Position numbers and translations under genes: made by a program. From assembly GCA_027886175.1 (NCBI GenBank), contig JAJNNQ010000024.1:32033001-32097000 (forward strand): 64,000 bases of DNA, given 5' to 3'. Positions 23,902-34,316 of the stretch are shown here, piece by piece. The DNA is from Phylloscopus collybita. Its lineage: Eukaryota > Chordata > Aves > Passeriformes > Phylloscopidae. Position 1 is the stretch's first letter. Every line of letters begins with the position of its first letter. A model generated the notes under the pieces. The model was not told the origin of the DNA, made no database searches, and saw only the letters and a program-made list of their open reading frames with translations.

Positions 23902-26046
23902 TTTTACTTCTTATTTTTATATTGTTAATTTATTACTAGAACTAAATAACTTTTAACTTTATGCACACATAGTTTATATATGTATAAATATACAGTATAT
24001 AGTTACATACAGAAAATGGCAGTAATATTTAGTGAACAATGGTATTTATTTATAGTTCTTCCTTAACAATTAGATTTTTTTGAGGTATACATCATGCTGT
24101 TTGATTTTTTGTATTATTTACTATGTGTAATTTGGTTTTTGAGTAAAAACCATTTTACGGATGGGTTTGTTTGTATTTGAGATAGATTTAATTTAAACTG
24201 GTTTTTTAATAAACTTTTGACATGTAGTACTGGGACTTTATTTTTGTTTATTGTGGGTCAGAGCTCAGACTGGGTGGGGTTTGCTTTGTTGGTGGAACTT
24301 TGGGTGTTAACTAATTTGGTGGGTTTTGCTAAGTGTTGTTTTTAATTTTTGAAAGTTTTTTTTATTTCATGTTTTTAAGGTGGTTTTTAAGAGTTTGTTG
24401 TGCTTTTTTACTTTGTTTGCAGCTGGTGCATGGTAAGGGATAGGGTACATTTATTTAATGTTATGTTAGCCCAGGTGTTGATAAGGTTATTTTTGAAATG
24501 AGTTTGATTGTTTGATTTATTTTTTTGTGGTATTATGTTTCTAAAGAATTTGTTTTTTAAGGTTTAGGATGGTGTTTTGGGCAGTGGTATGAGGTACAGG
24601 ACAGGGTTTTAGCTATTTAGTGGTGGTTTTTCTTATGGTTAGTACGTAATGCTTGTTTTGGGGCAGTGTGATGTAGTTAATTTGTTAGGTTTCTTCATAC
24701 TCATATTTGAGTATTTGTTATTATATTATAGGGGGTTTACTTGCTTGGTTTGTTTGATGGTAGTATATGTTTTACAGTTATGGATAACTTGAGAAATTAT
24801 GTATGGTTAAATGTACCTTTTGGGTTTGCATTTATTTATAGGTGTATTTTTGTTCTGATGACATGAGGCATCATGAGTTCACTGAGTTAGGAACAACTTT
24901 TTTTTATGTTGTGAATTAAAGTTTATTTTTGATATCTTAATTTTTGTAGCTTGATTTGTTTGTTTGTTGTTTTGGTGTTTTTTATTAGTTTGACTTTTGG
25001 GGACATGGGCATTTACGTGGCGGACTTTTACAGGTAGCTTTGTTATTTTTGTAGCAATGGTTTTTTATTTTTTATCAGTTTAAATTGTTTTTTAATATGT
25101 TGTTAATTAGCTTTTAAAAAAATTTTTTAGCCATCCCCATAGAGTATTGGCTACTATTTATGAATTAGTGTAGAGGTAGAGTTTTTTTTTTTTTTTGGTA
25201 ATGTTTAGGGTTAATTGAATGGCTTTGAGTTTAGTAAGTTGGCTTGACTTACTTTTTTTTTTAGTGGCTTGTGCGACTTGTTGTGTGGGGTTTTATACGG
25301 CTGCAAAACTTCAGCTGCAGTGTTTTTCTATATAATGGTGTTATTAATGTATTGCAGATGGGTTTTTTAGATTTGTGCACAGGCTAAATGGGGGTGTTGA
25401 AGGGTGAGTGGGTTTTGTTGGTTATTTTTTTGAGTCGTTTGTGGTTTTTTTGTTTTTTAATGTCTGCAGACGTGTTTTTACAGCTGCAATTTTTGCGTGT
25501 GTTGGACCATGCACGGCATTTGCATATGCTTGGAGCTTTTTTCTTATATTCAGTACAGGTTTTTTTGAGTTACTCTGCTTTATTATTGTTAAAGCAGGAG
25601 AGTATTCTTTGGGCCCAAGTTGTACAAGTTTTTGTTACATTACGGGTGTACATGGTATTAGGTCTGGGGTTTTAGTGTTTAGGTTATTTGAGAAGATAAT
25701 TTTTGCCACTGCTATTTTCTTTTAAGCATTGAAATTTTTGTTATATGGTCTTCCACTGGGTTTGCTGCATATAGGGATTGTTTGCACACAGATATTTTTG
25801 TGCCACACTTCCCAGGACCCATTCCCAGAGATTGCAAGGGTTAGCGTTTTGGGTTTTTTTAATTATTTTTTGGTCAATGATTGGATATTGTGATAGGAAT
25901 TTTAAAAGCTTTGTTTCAGTGCTGTCCAGAATTGTGGTTTCGCTTGCAGCATTTTAAGGACTGATTAATTATTTAATTATAGATTTATCAGGTTGTTGAG
26001 TGAATTTTTTTTTAAGTCTAAGGTTTTTCAGGGAAAAGGACTTAAT

Positions 26047-26256
26047 AGTGGCTTCTGATTTTTTGCTGGTTGGTTGGGCTTGTGATTTGCTGCCGGTTGG
26101 TTGGGTTTCTGACCTGCTGCTAATTGGTTGGGTTTTTGATTTTGTGCTAGTTAGTTTGGCTTTGGATTTTGTGTCAGCTTCTTTGGTTTCTGATTGTGTA
26201 TCAGTTGGTTTGGTTTTTGATTGTGTGCCAGTTGGTTGGGCTTCTGGTTGGGTGTT
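26047..26256 (-). repeat. 30-bp tandem repeat inside the provirus, array 1
   Basis: About seven degenerate 30-bp units built on GTTGGTTGGGTTTCTGAT (+ strand). The viral-strand frame is open across the array (25969-26265) and gives a degenerate decapeptide rich in Thr, Gln, Ser, Lys and Pro. Repetitive linkers of this kind occur in some Gag-type proteins, but the identity here is not established. Confidence 0.7.
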
Positions 26257-26343
26257 GGGAGGCATTGAGGGTTTTTCACTTGGTTATTGTTTACTGGTGG
26301 ATTGGTTTTGTGTGTGCACTTCTTTCCTGGGGTGATTCCCAGT

Positions 26344-26463
26344 GTCTTAGGCTCACTGTCTGGTTTAGCTGCTGTTTTGGGCTTATTGTTTGGTTTAACT
26401 ACTGACTTAAGCTCCCTATCTGGTATAGCTGCTGACTTAGGCTCATTGTCTGGTTTAGTTGTT
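26344..26463 (-). repeat. 30-bp tandem repeat inside the provirus, array 2
   Basis: Four consecutive 30-bp units start at 26344, 26374, 26404 and 26434 (consensus GACTTAGGCTCACTGTCTGG and on). On the viral strand they encode a decapeptide rich in Lys, Pro, Asp/Asn and Ala in an open frame. The unit sequence differs from array 1, but the period is the same. Confidence 0.8.
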
Positions 26464-27430
26464 GTTTGAGTAGTTAGAGTATTGGCTGCAGTGTGAGTGA
26501 CTGAGGTAGCTGCTGATTTATTTCCTTGCCCCCCTGCCTTTATTTGTTGTTTTATAGTATTTTATGCAATAAACATATGTCAAGGCTCAGCTTATTGCAA
26601 TGATATGGGTTTTTTTAGAATTATTGAGGCAGGGGATTTTTTAGATATTTCCCCACTTTATGTTTTGAATTTGTTTACGTGAAAATTTTTAAGCTGGGGA
26701 ATCAGAAAATTTTTTTAAGGTTTGGCTTATTCTTTTTTATTTCTTTACATTATTTGGGATTTTTTACACTCGGGTTTACTTTTGGGTTTACTTTTAGGTC
26801 AGCAGTCTCATCGGCTTTCTTGGAAAAATCAGACTTAATTTTAGACACGCTGCAGACTGTATAGAGGAAGCTTCACAGATGAAATACCAGGAAAGTGGTA
26901 TTTTTAACATTCAGGGGACACTGAACATTTTTTTTTAAGTGATGTAACTGATGTAAAAGAGAAGAAGGAAAGAAAAGATTGAAAAGCTTCATCCCCTATT
27001 CCTCCTCTAACAAACTGGGTGCAATTATTAATAAATTTTTAAAACATGCTACTGGAGTTAGGATGCAGGGTAGGATGAGGAAACTATAAACCAAACATAC
27101 TTGGCACAAACTCTAGTATTTGTGTAAGCTTTTTATCAATTATAATCACTGAGCCCAGGATAATAGCTATTCTAATTTGTGCACCTCTAGTGTAAAAGCT
27201 GCATGTTAGGGACAATATTGGAGCTATCTCTGGATAAGAAAACAAACTTAGGGACTAGAAAGGTATTAAAACATCAAAACAGCTTAGGGAACAGAAATAC
27301 AGAAAGGACTCCATTCCAAGAGGTATTAGGAATTTAAGGAGCAACATGGCTACTGACTATTTTTATACAAAGTATAAAGTTTTAATAAATATTAAAACGC
27401 AATCAATACAAGTTTTTTTTATTCTCTCAT

Positions 27431-27448
27431 GCCTCACACTGGGTGCCA
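27431..27448 (-). other. Candidate tRNA primer-binding site
   Basis: The minus strand reads TGGCACCCAGTGTGAGGC, 11 nt after the end of the 5' LTR. It resembles a lysine-tRNA-type primer site (family form TGGCGCCC...), with G-to-A differences. It fixes the element's orientation. Confidence 0.6.
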
Positions 27449-27459
27449 ATAAAAATAGA

Positions 27460-28093
27460 TGTCCTGGTTTAGGGCAGATTTGGGAGGAACCCTCTGAGGG
27501 GGTTCCTCTGGAAAGCAAACTCAAACTCCCTCCAGCCGGTCTGGGAAAAAACTTCTTTTGAGAAAAGTGAAAAAACTATTTATTTAACAAACAAAATACC
27601 CACAAGGACAAAGAATGGATAATATGAAACAATGAAACCTCTGGCTGCTCCCAAGAGAGATGGCAAACTGAGGCAGTCCTTGCCCTGGGTGCAGCTCAGC
27701 TCCCTCAGTCTCTCACCAGCCCCACTCCCTCCGCAGGGCCAGGCCCGGCGGCCGCAGGTGCCAGCCCTCGCTGCTCCTCTGGGTTTGTCAGTCCAGAGCA
27801 GATTGAAACAGTCCCAAGAAAAGGAATAAAAAACCCAGTACATGGAACTTCTCTGCCTCAGTTAGCCAAAACTAACTCAGAGCACAGGAGATCTCTGTCC
27901 CACCGCTGTCTGTGCCTCAGACCAACGCCGGAGCCAGGCCGTGTGGGAGTCAGGCAGTTTTCTCAAAACAAGCTGCTGCTCCTCCTTTCTCCCCCTTTGC
28001 TCCCAGAACCATTTTACAGGTACAGAGCTTAATATACAGCACAACCAGAACAGATAATTTGGGATACAAGCATCATAAAGTCACCCTACGATG
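27460..28093 (-). repeat. 5' LTR of the provirus
   Basis: On the viral strand the LTR has a TATA-like CTGTATATTAAG about 60 nt from its start (about 28030-28041) and an AATAAA near 27580. It ends in CCAGGACA, the expected CA terminus. It is much less mutated than the 3' LTR. Confidence 0.75.
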
Positions 28094-28215
28094 CATGGGA
28101 ACTTGCCAATTGCTGACCAACACTTAGAAGAGATGGCAGGCTAGCTACTCATTTAACAGAGCAGGCCTGATTTTATGAGGCCTTTGTTTTATAATTCCTC
28201 CCCCTGTCACATCAT
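28094..28215. other. Array spacer resumed after the provirus
   Basis: Begins CATGGGAACTTGCCAATTGC and matches unit 1 at about 16155-16270. Similarity stops at about 28215, where the composite insertion begins. Confidence 0.75.
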
Positions 28216-29292
28216 CTCTCCCTTTTTCATTCATTTAAAAAAGCTCCTATGCTCTGATGTTAAAACAATTATTAAGGCTATTACCAGTTACCTATTAAAT
28301 ATGGGACAGGATACATAAAAACCTGACTACAATCAACAAAACTTATGAAATCCAGTCATGCCACTGACACAGGGTCTCGCAGCATGACAAAAATAAAAAT
28401 AATGTCCAATGCCTCTAGGGGAAATTGAGATCAATGACCATTGCTTTAAAGTCCAAATAGCTGAGACTCAGGAGAAAGTCCATGAGCTGGATATGTTGAT
28501 CAGTGACATCACTGAATGTCTTTTTGGGAGCCTGGAACAGGGAATAGCTGAAGGTGGTGAGTAGGAACACTCTACCATGACAATGACATAAGGCTTCTGT
28601 TGACAAGTTTCCTCTGTCAGTCTCCAGGCACAGCCATGCCCTGGCAGTCGCAGTCCTCCTTTTCCTCTTGTTCTGGTTCTGAAGGCTGCAGGGTGCTGAG
28701 GTCATTTCTCACTGGGCCTCATTTTCTCAGAGGCAATCGATGTCTAATCAAGTGAATCGATGACTACTTTTAACATGTTGCTGATAAAAACATGTGCATA
28801 TCTTCTCTTTAAGTTAAAGACTCAATTCAAAAAGGCGGCAGGGAGGAGGAGAAAGAAAACCCCGGCCTCTGCCGAAGTTGCAGCCGCCGCGGGGGAAAGG
28901 GAAGAACAAAGGCGGCCGTGTTGTACTCCTGAAATGAATGGGCAAGGAGACCAGCTCCTTTTTAATGCCTTTATTAAGACCAGCTCTAGGTGTGGACCCG
29001 AGGAGTAGCACACGGCCACTGCTACCGCTGGACGCCGCACGGGAGGAGATGTTCAAGTTCGCCGCACAGCAGAACTGGGGTGTCCGTCCTCGCTGGAGTA
29101 CCTGGAAAGACATTGAGTAGTTTAGAAATCCAGGGTGGTCATGCGGAGAGAGAACTATTGAAGTTATGGGGACAAGACACAGAGCCCCAGTAGGTAGCCT
29201 GATGTTTTTCCTGCTCACGCACATAGTTTGGAGTCCGGTCTGAGCTATGGCTCGTTTGTTCTAGGAGTTTTTAGAGATCAATTCTGTTATAG

Positions 29293-29700
29293 GTGTGTCC
29301 CGATAATTGACTGGACACAAGCCCAATTAAAATAATACTGAAATTTATTAAACAAGCACCAGTAAGCAAAACAGCGCTGGGCGGCCATGGGGTCTCCTGC
29401 CCCGCCTTGGCTCGCACCATACCACCGAAAGTCTCTGCTCTTTATACTTTCCAGCTTCCTGTGACACGTTTCTGTTTCTTTTGTGTTTGCGAAGTGTTGG
29501 GGGGCGGGGGGGATCTTCCCGGTGGTCGTGAGAATGAGGTCCCGTAGTCGATCTCTGCAAAAACTGGTTGCTCAGCTTTTTAGCTCTGCTTATCTTTTGT
29601 TTACTTTGCCGGATGTCTGAAGGAATAGTCTTGATGAGATAACAAGGTTTTTCCTGTAGCATGGTTTAGTGAACAATTACTGATGGTAATTTATTACAAA
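29293..29700 (-). mobile_element. Candidate solo LTR
   Basis: On the minus strand it has a TATA-like AGTATAAAGAG at about 29437 and AATAAA at about 29350, and its 3' end reads ...TCGGGACACA near 29293. The upstream limit is not resolved. Confidence 0.45.
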
Positions 29701-30049
29701 TTCCACTTCCTCTGGGGGCTAAGGCCTCTAGGAATCCCCTTGATTTGCATGCCGGGTGGTGTCATCGGTTGCCAGGCAGTTGCCACGCAGGGAGCAGCGG
29801 GGATTCCACGGGAAAGATCCAATTTCAAAGGAAGGAGTCCCAGGTAAGTCAAGAGCAAGCATTCAGGAAAGGCATTTGCAATTCCAATCACAATAGGTCT
29901 GAGCTAAAGGGTATTTACCAGAGAAAGCCTTACAAGGGGTAAGGTAAGTAGTATCTAAGTGAGAAGGCACTTTACAACAACACTCGGCTGAATTCAGGAA
30001 CTTGTATTTTATTTCTTCCACCCGCACCCGTAGCGATGAGATCCTTGGC

Positions 30050-30700
30050 TCTGCAGTGCCCGGGCGGCGGTGGAAGCCGTGCGGAGCCGGCGCGGCTCGC
30101 TCGGCCCGGCCCGGCCCGGCCCGGCCCGGCCCAGCCCTGCCGGGGCTGCCGCAGCCCCGTCTGCCCGCAGACAGCCGCGGGAGGAAAGCGGAGGGGGAAA
30201 AGCAACACAACCCCCCCTCTAAAGACCGCATGTAGCAACAGGGGGGAAAGCAGCGAGAACAAAAGCCCTTTTGTGTAAAAGGTTCAAAAGCGATGGTGGC
30301 CCCGGCCCCGGAGGCCGCGGAGCTCCGCGGAGAGGGGCGGCCATGCAGGGCCGGGCCCGGCAGAGCGGCCGGGGCTGTGGAAAAGCCCGCGCAGAGCCCG
30401 GCAGGGGAGGAGCTGGGAGCAGGCAACGTGCTCCGGCTCCTGCCGCCTGCAGAGCCCGCGCGTTCCCTGTGGAGCTGCGAACCGAGCGGGGCTCGGGGGT
30501 TCCTGCAGGATCAAACTCACCCGTGCGGAGCCGCCGCGGCTTCCCGGGCAGCGGGAGCCGCCACCCCGCTCCGCCCGGGGACCCCGCGTCCCGCCGGAGC
30601 CATCGGACAGAGGCGCAGGCACACAGATCCCGTCTGCCGGCTTTTTGTTCGCTTCCCCCTGCGGCCGGCGCCTTCACGTGGCTTGGACTGAAAGCAGGTT
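30050..30700. other. CpG-island-like block with a GGCCC repeat
   Basis: A dense CpG region with a run of about seven CGGCC/GGCCC units at 30098-30135. It could be a promoter island carried in by the insertion, or a GC-rich LTR leader. No transcript start can be assigned from sequence alone. Confidence 0.5.
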
Positions 30701-31281
30701 CAAAGTGGATGTAACATTTTCCAGCAGGATTTTCAACGTGAGAGACGGAATGAAAAGGTCACTTTTCCATCCTTGGTGGCTAGAGGGAACAGAAACCGAC
30801 CTGCAGACACAGGAGGTACTGACCGAGAGGTCTCTGGAGCCCGCAGGGTGGGGGTGTATGTGTGTTTGGGGGGAGGTTTCCGCAGCAGCTGCGGTCCCTT
30901 TAGCAGCTTGTAATTTTTTAAGGGATTTCTAACAAAATACCGCGTAGGTAGCGATTCTGTGGCTAGCATATCTTCCGCTGTGGCTGCTGCCCACAAAAAC
31001 TGCCCCAGCTCGTCCCACCCTCCGATAGAAAAGGCATTTTGTACATCTCCTCGGACGTTGTTTTCTGCGCCGTAAGAATAAAGTTGTTGGCCGTCTCCTT
31101 TTATCGCGTTTGATCGCCCGATTGCGCAATATCGGTGCCCTCACACGTATTATCGCTTTTTCGTCTGCTGGAATTGGTGGATCTAGGATTTCCCGTATTT
31201 CACCACTTTTTCGAACTCACACTCGGGACGCTACCCCTCGGCAGCGCCTCCTGGGTGCGGACTTTGGCGCCCAGACGCTCC

Positions 31282-31352
31282 GCGGCGCGTATTTCCATAC
31301 TGCGCGGCGCGTGTTTCCATACTCCGCGATGCGTATTTCAATACTCCGCGGC
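31282..31352. repeat. 22-bp tandem repeat in a CpG-rich context
   Basis: Three consecutive units of about 22 bp with the core GCGTATTTCCATACTCCGCG, then a partial fourth. The units differ by a few substitutions. Confidence 0.75.
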
Positions 31353-31724
31353 GCCCATCAGGCGCGGCGCAGCCCCAAGCTCCCTCGCTCTGCCCCCGTC
31401 TCCGTGGCCGCCGTGCACTTTGTGCTCGCTGCCCCCGGGCGGTGCCTCCCCGGCAGCTCCGTTTCTTTCTCTGCCTTCCGCGGCCCCGGCCGTTCTCCGC
31501 TCGCCTCCCGCTTCTTGTCTTGCTGCATTTGGTGCCGTCCCGTGGCCGCCTGGAGACTCAGCCTTTCGCTCCTTTGCTACTTAGTCTATTCGCTACTCCA
31601 ATTTATTTTCGCTGCGGGCTCTTCCTTCCCACCTTGTTTATTACGTCTCTCGAGTGCCCTCCCGCCTTGGCCCGCCTCCTTTTTCGAGTGCCGGCTCGGG
31701 CGTGGCGTCCCGGCTCATCCGATA

Positions 31725-34316
31725 TTGTAAGAAATGAGCCGAGATTCCATTTTCTACCTAGGGGAAAAGCCAACTCTTTCTTCACAGCACTTAGTTGATA
31801 CAGTTTTCTCAAAGCTCGTGTCCAACACCTGTTGCCTGGGAGTTTTCTTACGGCTGCATTTGTTGGTCAGAAGGTCATTTGTGCCTGCCTGCTAAGATTC
31901 CAGGGGTTTCCGTTTTTCCTTTATGGCTTCTCCTGGAACAGATGGGATTGTTTACACAGATGCACTTGGTTTCCAACCCAAGCATAGGCTGTTGTCTAAA
32001 GGAACCTTTCATACCAAGATGAGCTCTGCGTGGGAACTTGCCAGTTGCTGACCTACACTTAGAAGAGATAGCAGGCTAGCTACTCATTTATTACAGCAGG
32101 CCTGATTTCATAAGAACTTTCTGTTACAGTTCTTCCCCCTGCTACAAGGCAAGATGACCTGGCACTGTGGGGCAGAGGGATCACTGGGCACAGCCAGAGT
32201 CAGCCTGTGTGCATGACAGATGGTGAAGTCTCACTTCCTTGTGAGTGCAGAATGCTGCAGACATGGGTGGAACAGAGATGGGAACACAGCCTTGGCTCTT
32301 GTTCCATCATATGGTTGGTCCCTGTGGAGAGGGATGCAGGGATGCAGGGTCACAGGAGTGGGAGAGCTCCTAGCAAGAGCACAGGCATTTCAGCTGAAGC
32401 ATCAGACCATCAGGGCACAGAAGTGCTTACAAGAGAGGACAAGCCAAAGCTCAGTGTAGAAGAGATCCTCCCATTCTGTCATTTTGTGCACAACACGCTG
32501 CAGGCAGGCTCAGACCCTGCATTTCTAAACACCTCTGTGTCCCTAATGTGCACGAGCTCTCACCCCACATAAAAGCACATTCACAAGACTGGTGCAGCCT
32601 CCCACCAGCCCCCCAGGAAGTGCAGCTGCAAGAACACATCCCCTTAGTGGAGGCAGAGGTTCCCCAGGTCCCAGACACTTCCCACTGTGGGAGATGTGGG
32701 GTTGGTGTGTAGGCACACCTCTTCCAGCAGCCTGTGAAGCACAGGTGAAAGCCCAGTCACAATGGGCTGTCACAATGCAGAGCAGTGGCTCTGTGCCTGC
32801 TGCAGCCCTCAGTGCCCTGAGCGAGGTCACCCACGGCCCTCAGCTGCCAGGGAGCTTCTGACAGACAGAGCTGCAGAACCCCCAGAGCTCAATGGCCACT
32901 TCCTTCCCACTTCTCTCTCCTCCCTCTCTTCAACTCCTCTGGCTTCTTCTCCACTTTGTTTTCAGCCTCTTTCTTCTGTGCCTCAGCAGCCTTTCCCTCG
33001 TGCCCTGGTTACTGTTAAGGGAGGGGTCATGTTCTTCCTTAACAGCAGTGGTTTGGGGGGAAATGCCCCCTCACATAGTTGTGGGTATTCAAGTCACACA
33101 GCTGCTTGCATTCACACTCCTGTTTTATCCCTTGCTGCTGTCCAGGCCACTGGGAGAGGGGAGAAGCATCACAGCCCCAGAGGGGCTGCGGAGAGCACGG
33201 TGGTCGTGTTCCCACCCCAGGACACCAAGGAACATCAAGTGGCATCAGAGAAGGAGTTAGTTCTGCATCAGATACACATCTGCACTGAGACCTCGAGAGG
33301 ACTGGGACACCAGGCAGCAGGGGAAGGCAGGATATTTGCAGCACTGCACTTCTCCAGTTCCCTGATACCACCACAGGTCTCTGCTGACGACTGCTTTCTC
33401 ACAGCTGCCTGTGACACGTGTTCACATCTGCTTGTGTTACTGATTGTATCCTGTGGGGTGAAGGCAAAGCCCTGCAAGTGTTAATACTGCAGCAGGGAGA
33501 AGAGCCTTGTTGAGAGGGACTTCTTGCACAATAATGCAGTGATAGCACAAAATGGCTTTAACCTGACAGAAGGTAGGTTCCAATTAAAGATGAGCAAGGA
33601 ACACATGTCAGGTAAGTGAGGCATTGGAACCAGTTGCCCAGAGGAGCTGTGGGTGTCCCATCCCTGAAATGTGCAAGGCCTGGCCAGATGGGGATGTGGA
33701 CAGCCTGGTCTAGTGGAAGGTGTCCCTGCCCATGACCTAGGAGGACTGAAGCGAGACGATCCTTCCAAGTCCCTTCCAACCCAAAACATTCCATGATTCA
33801 CAGATTAGACCCCGGCAGGTTAGGGATGGGAAAGGAAGAGAGAGATGCACACAGAGCACAGGACTTTCTTTCATTGGGGGTGTATTTTCTCTTGCCAAGG
33901 ATTTCAGAATCTGTTCAGCAAAGCCAGTACAGCTGGAGGACACTTTGTGTGTGACACAACAAACAGCAATCAGCTCTGCTCAAGGGGACAAAGGACATTG
34001 ACCCTCTGGAGATCTGTCTTCCATTCCTGTGTCTTCTTCCTGGAGAAGTCCATCTCTTTTCAGCCAGAGGCCCCTGGACCCCATCAGGGAGAAGAGCACA
34101 CAGGAAGACAGGACCTGCTTTGATGAGCCTGAGCCCTCCTGTGTTCCCTGAGCCACCACCCCATGCACTGGGGATGCTGGACAAAGCTCACTGCACTTCC
34201 ACACACATGGTCTCACCCTGCACAGTGAAGGAAGATGTGTCAGAGCTCTCCACCCCTCCCAACACAGCCAGCTTACTGCTCAGCTCCCAGCTTTGCTCAG
34301 GACAGAGGTGTTTCCA
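31725..34316. other. Array spacer before gene C
   Basis: Starts abruptly at about 31725 with sequence matching unit 2 from about 22926. It includes the CR1 end at 33485-33798. The portion matching 22926-23238 is therefore present twice, once on each side of the provirus and composite insertion. No gene seen. Confidence 0.6.
33485..33798 (+). mobile_element. CR1 LINE 3' fragment (array unit 3)
   Basis: Orthologous to the CR1 end at 17630-17935, with the same position relative to the lectin gene and the same terminus (CATTCCATGATTC). Confidence 0.85.

Larger units (their letters stand above)
23239..28093 (-). mobile_element. Class II-like endogenous retrovirus, short provirus
   Basis: Two LTRs in direct orientation (23239-23901 and 27460-28093) flank about 3.6 kb. 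A primer-binding-site-like 18-mer on the minus strand (27431-27448), 11 nt inside the right LTR, shows that the element reads on the minus strand: the 5' LTR is at 27460-28093 and the 3' LTR at 23239-23901. The empty site is readable in unit 1 (TTTGCATGGGAAC near 16150), giving a probable 5-6 bp target duplication (CCTGG / CATGG, one mismatch). The interior is too short for a full gag-pol-env set, and I recognise no intact viral gene. About 23239-26870 is extremely T-rich on the + strand, while 26880-28093 has ordinary composition. Assignment to a class II (ERVK-like) lineage rests on the primer site and is inferred. Confidence 0.8.
28216..31724. other. Composite insertion with LTR-like and CpG-rich parts
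   Basis: Not found in the other array units. From 28820 to 29290 there is a minus-strand AATAAAG at about 28968-28975 in an LTR-like setting. From about 29293 to 29700 a second LTR-like block has minus-strand AGTATAAAGAG near 29437 and AATAAA near 29350. From 30050 to 30700 the DNA is very CpG-rich. A separate GC-rich stretch covers 31200-31725. Open frames in the GC-rich parts are long only because stop codons are rare there. I do not recognise a gene. Confidence 0.5.

Noticed and set aside
25388..25725. Hydrophobic plus-strand frames resembling membrane proteins
   Set aside because: They lie antisense to the provirus in its T-rich hypermutated part, where TTT and TTG codons give false hydrophobic peptides.
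30271..30714. Overlapping GC-rich frames on both strands
   Set aside because: They are rich in Arg, Ala, Gly and Pro in all frames of a CpG block. This composition effect arises without any coding constraint.
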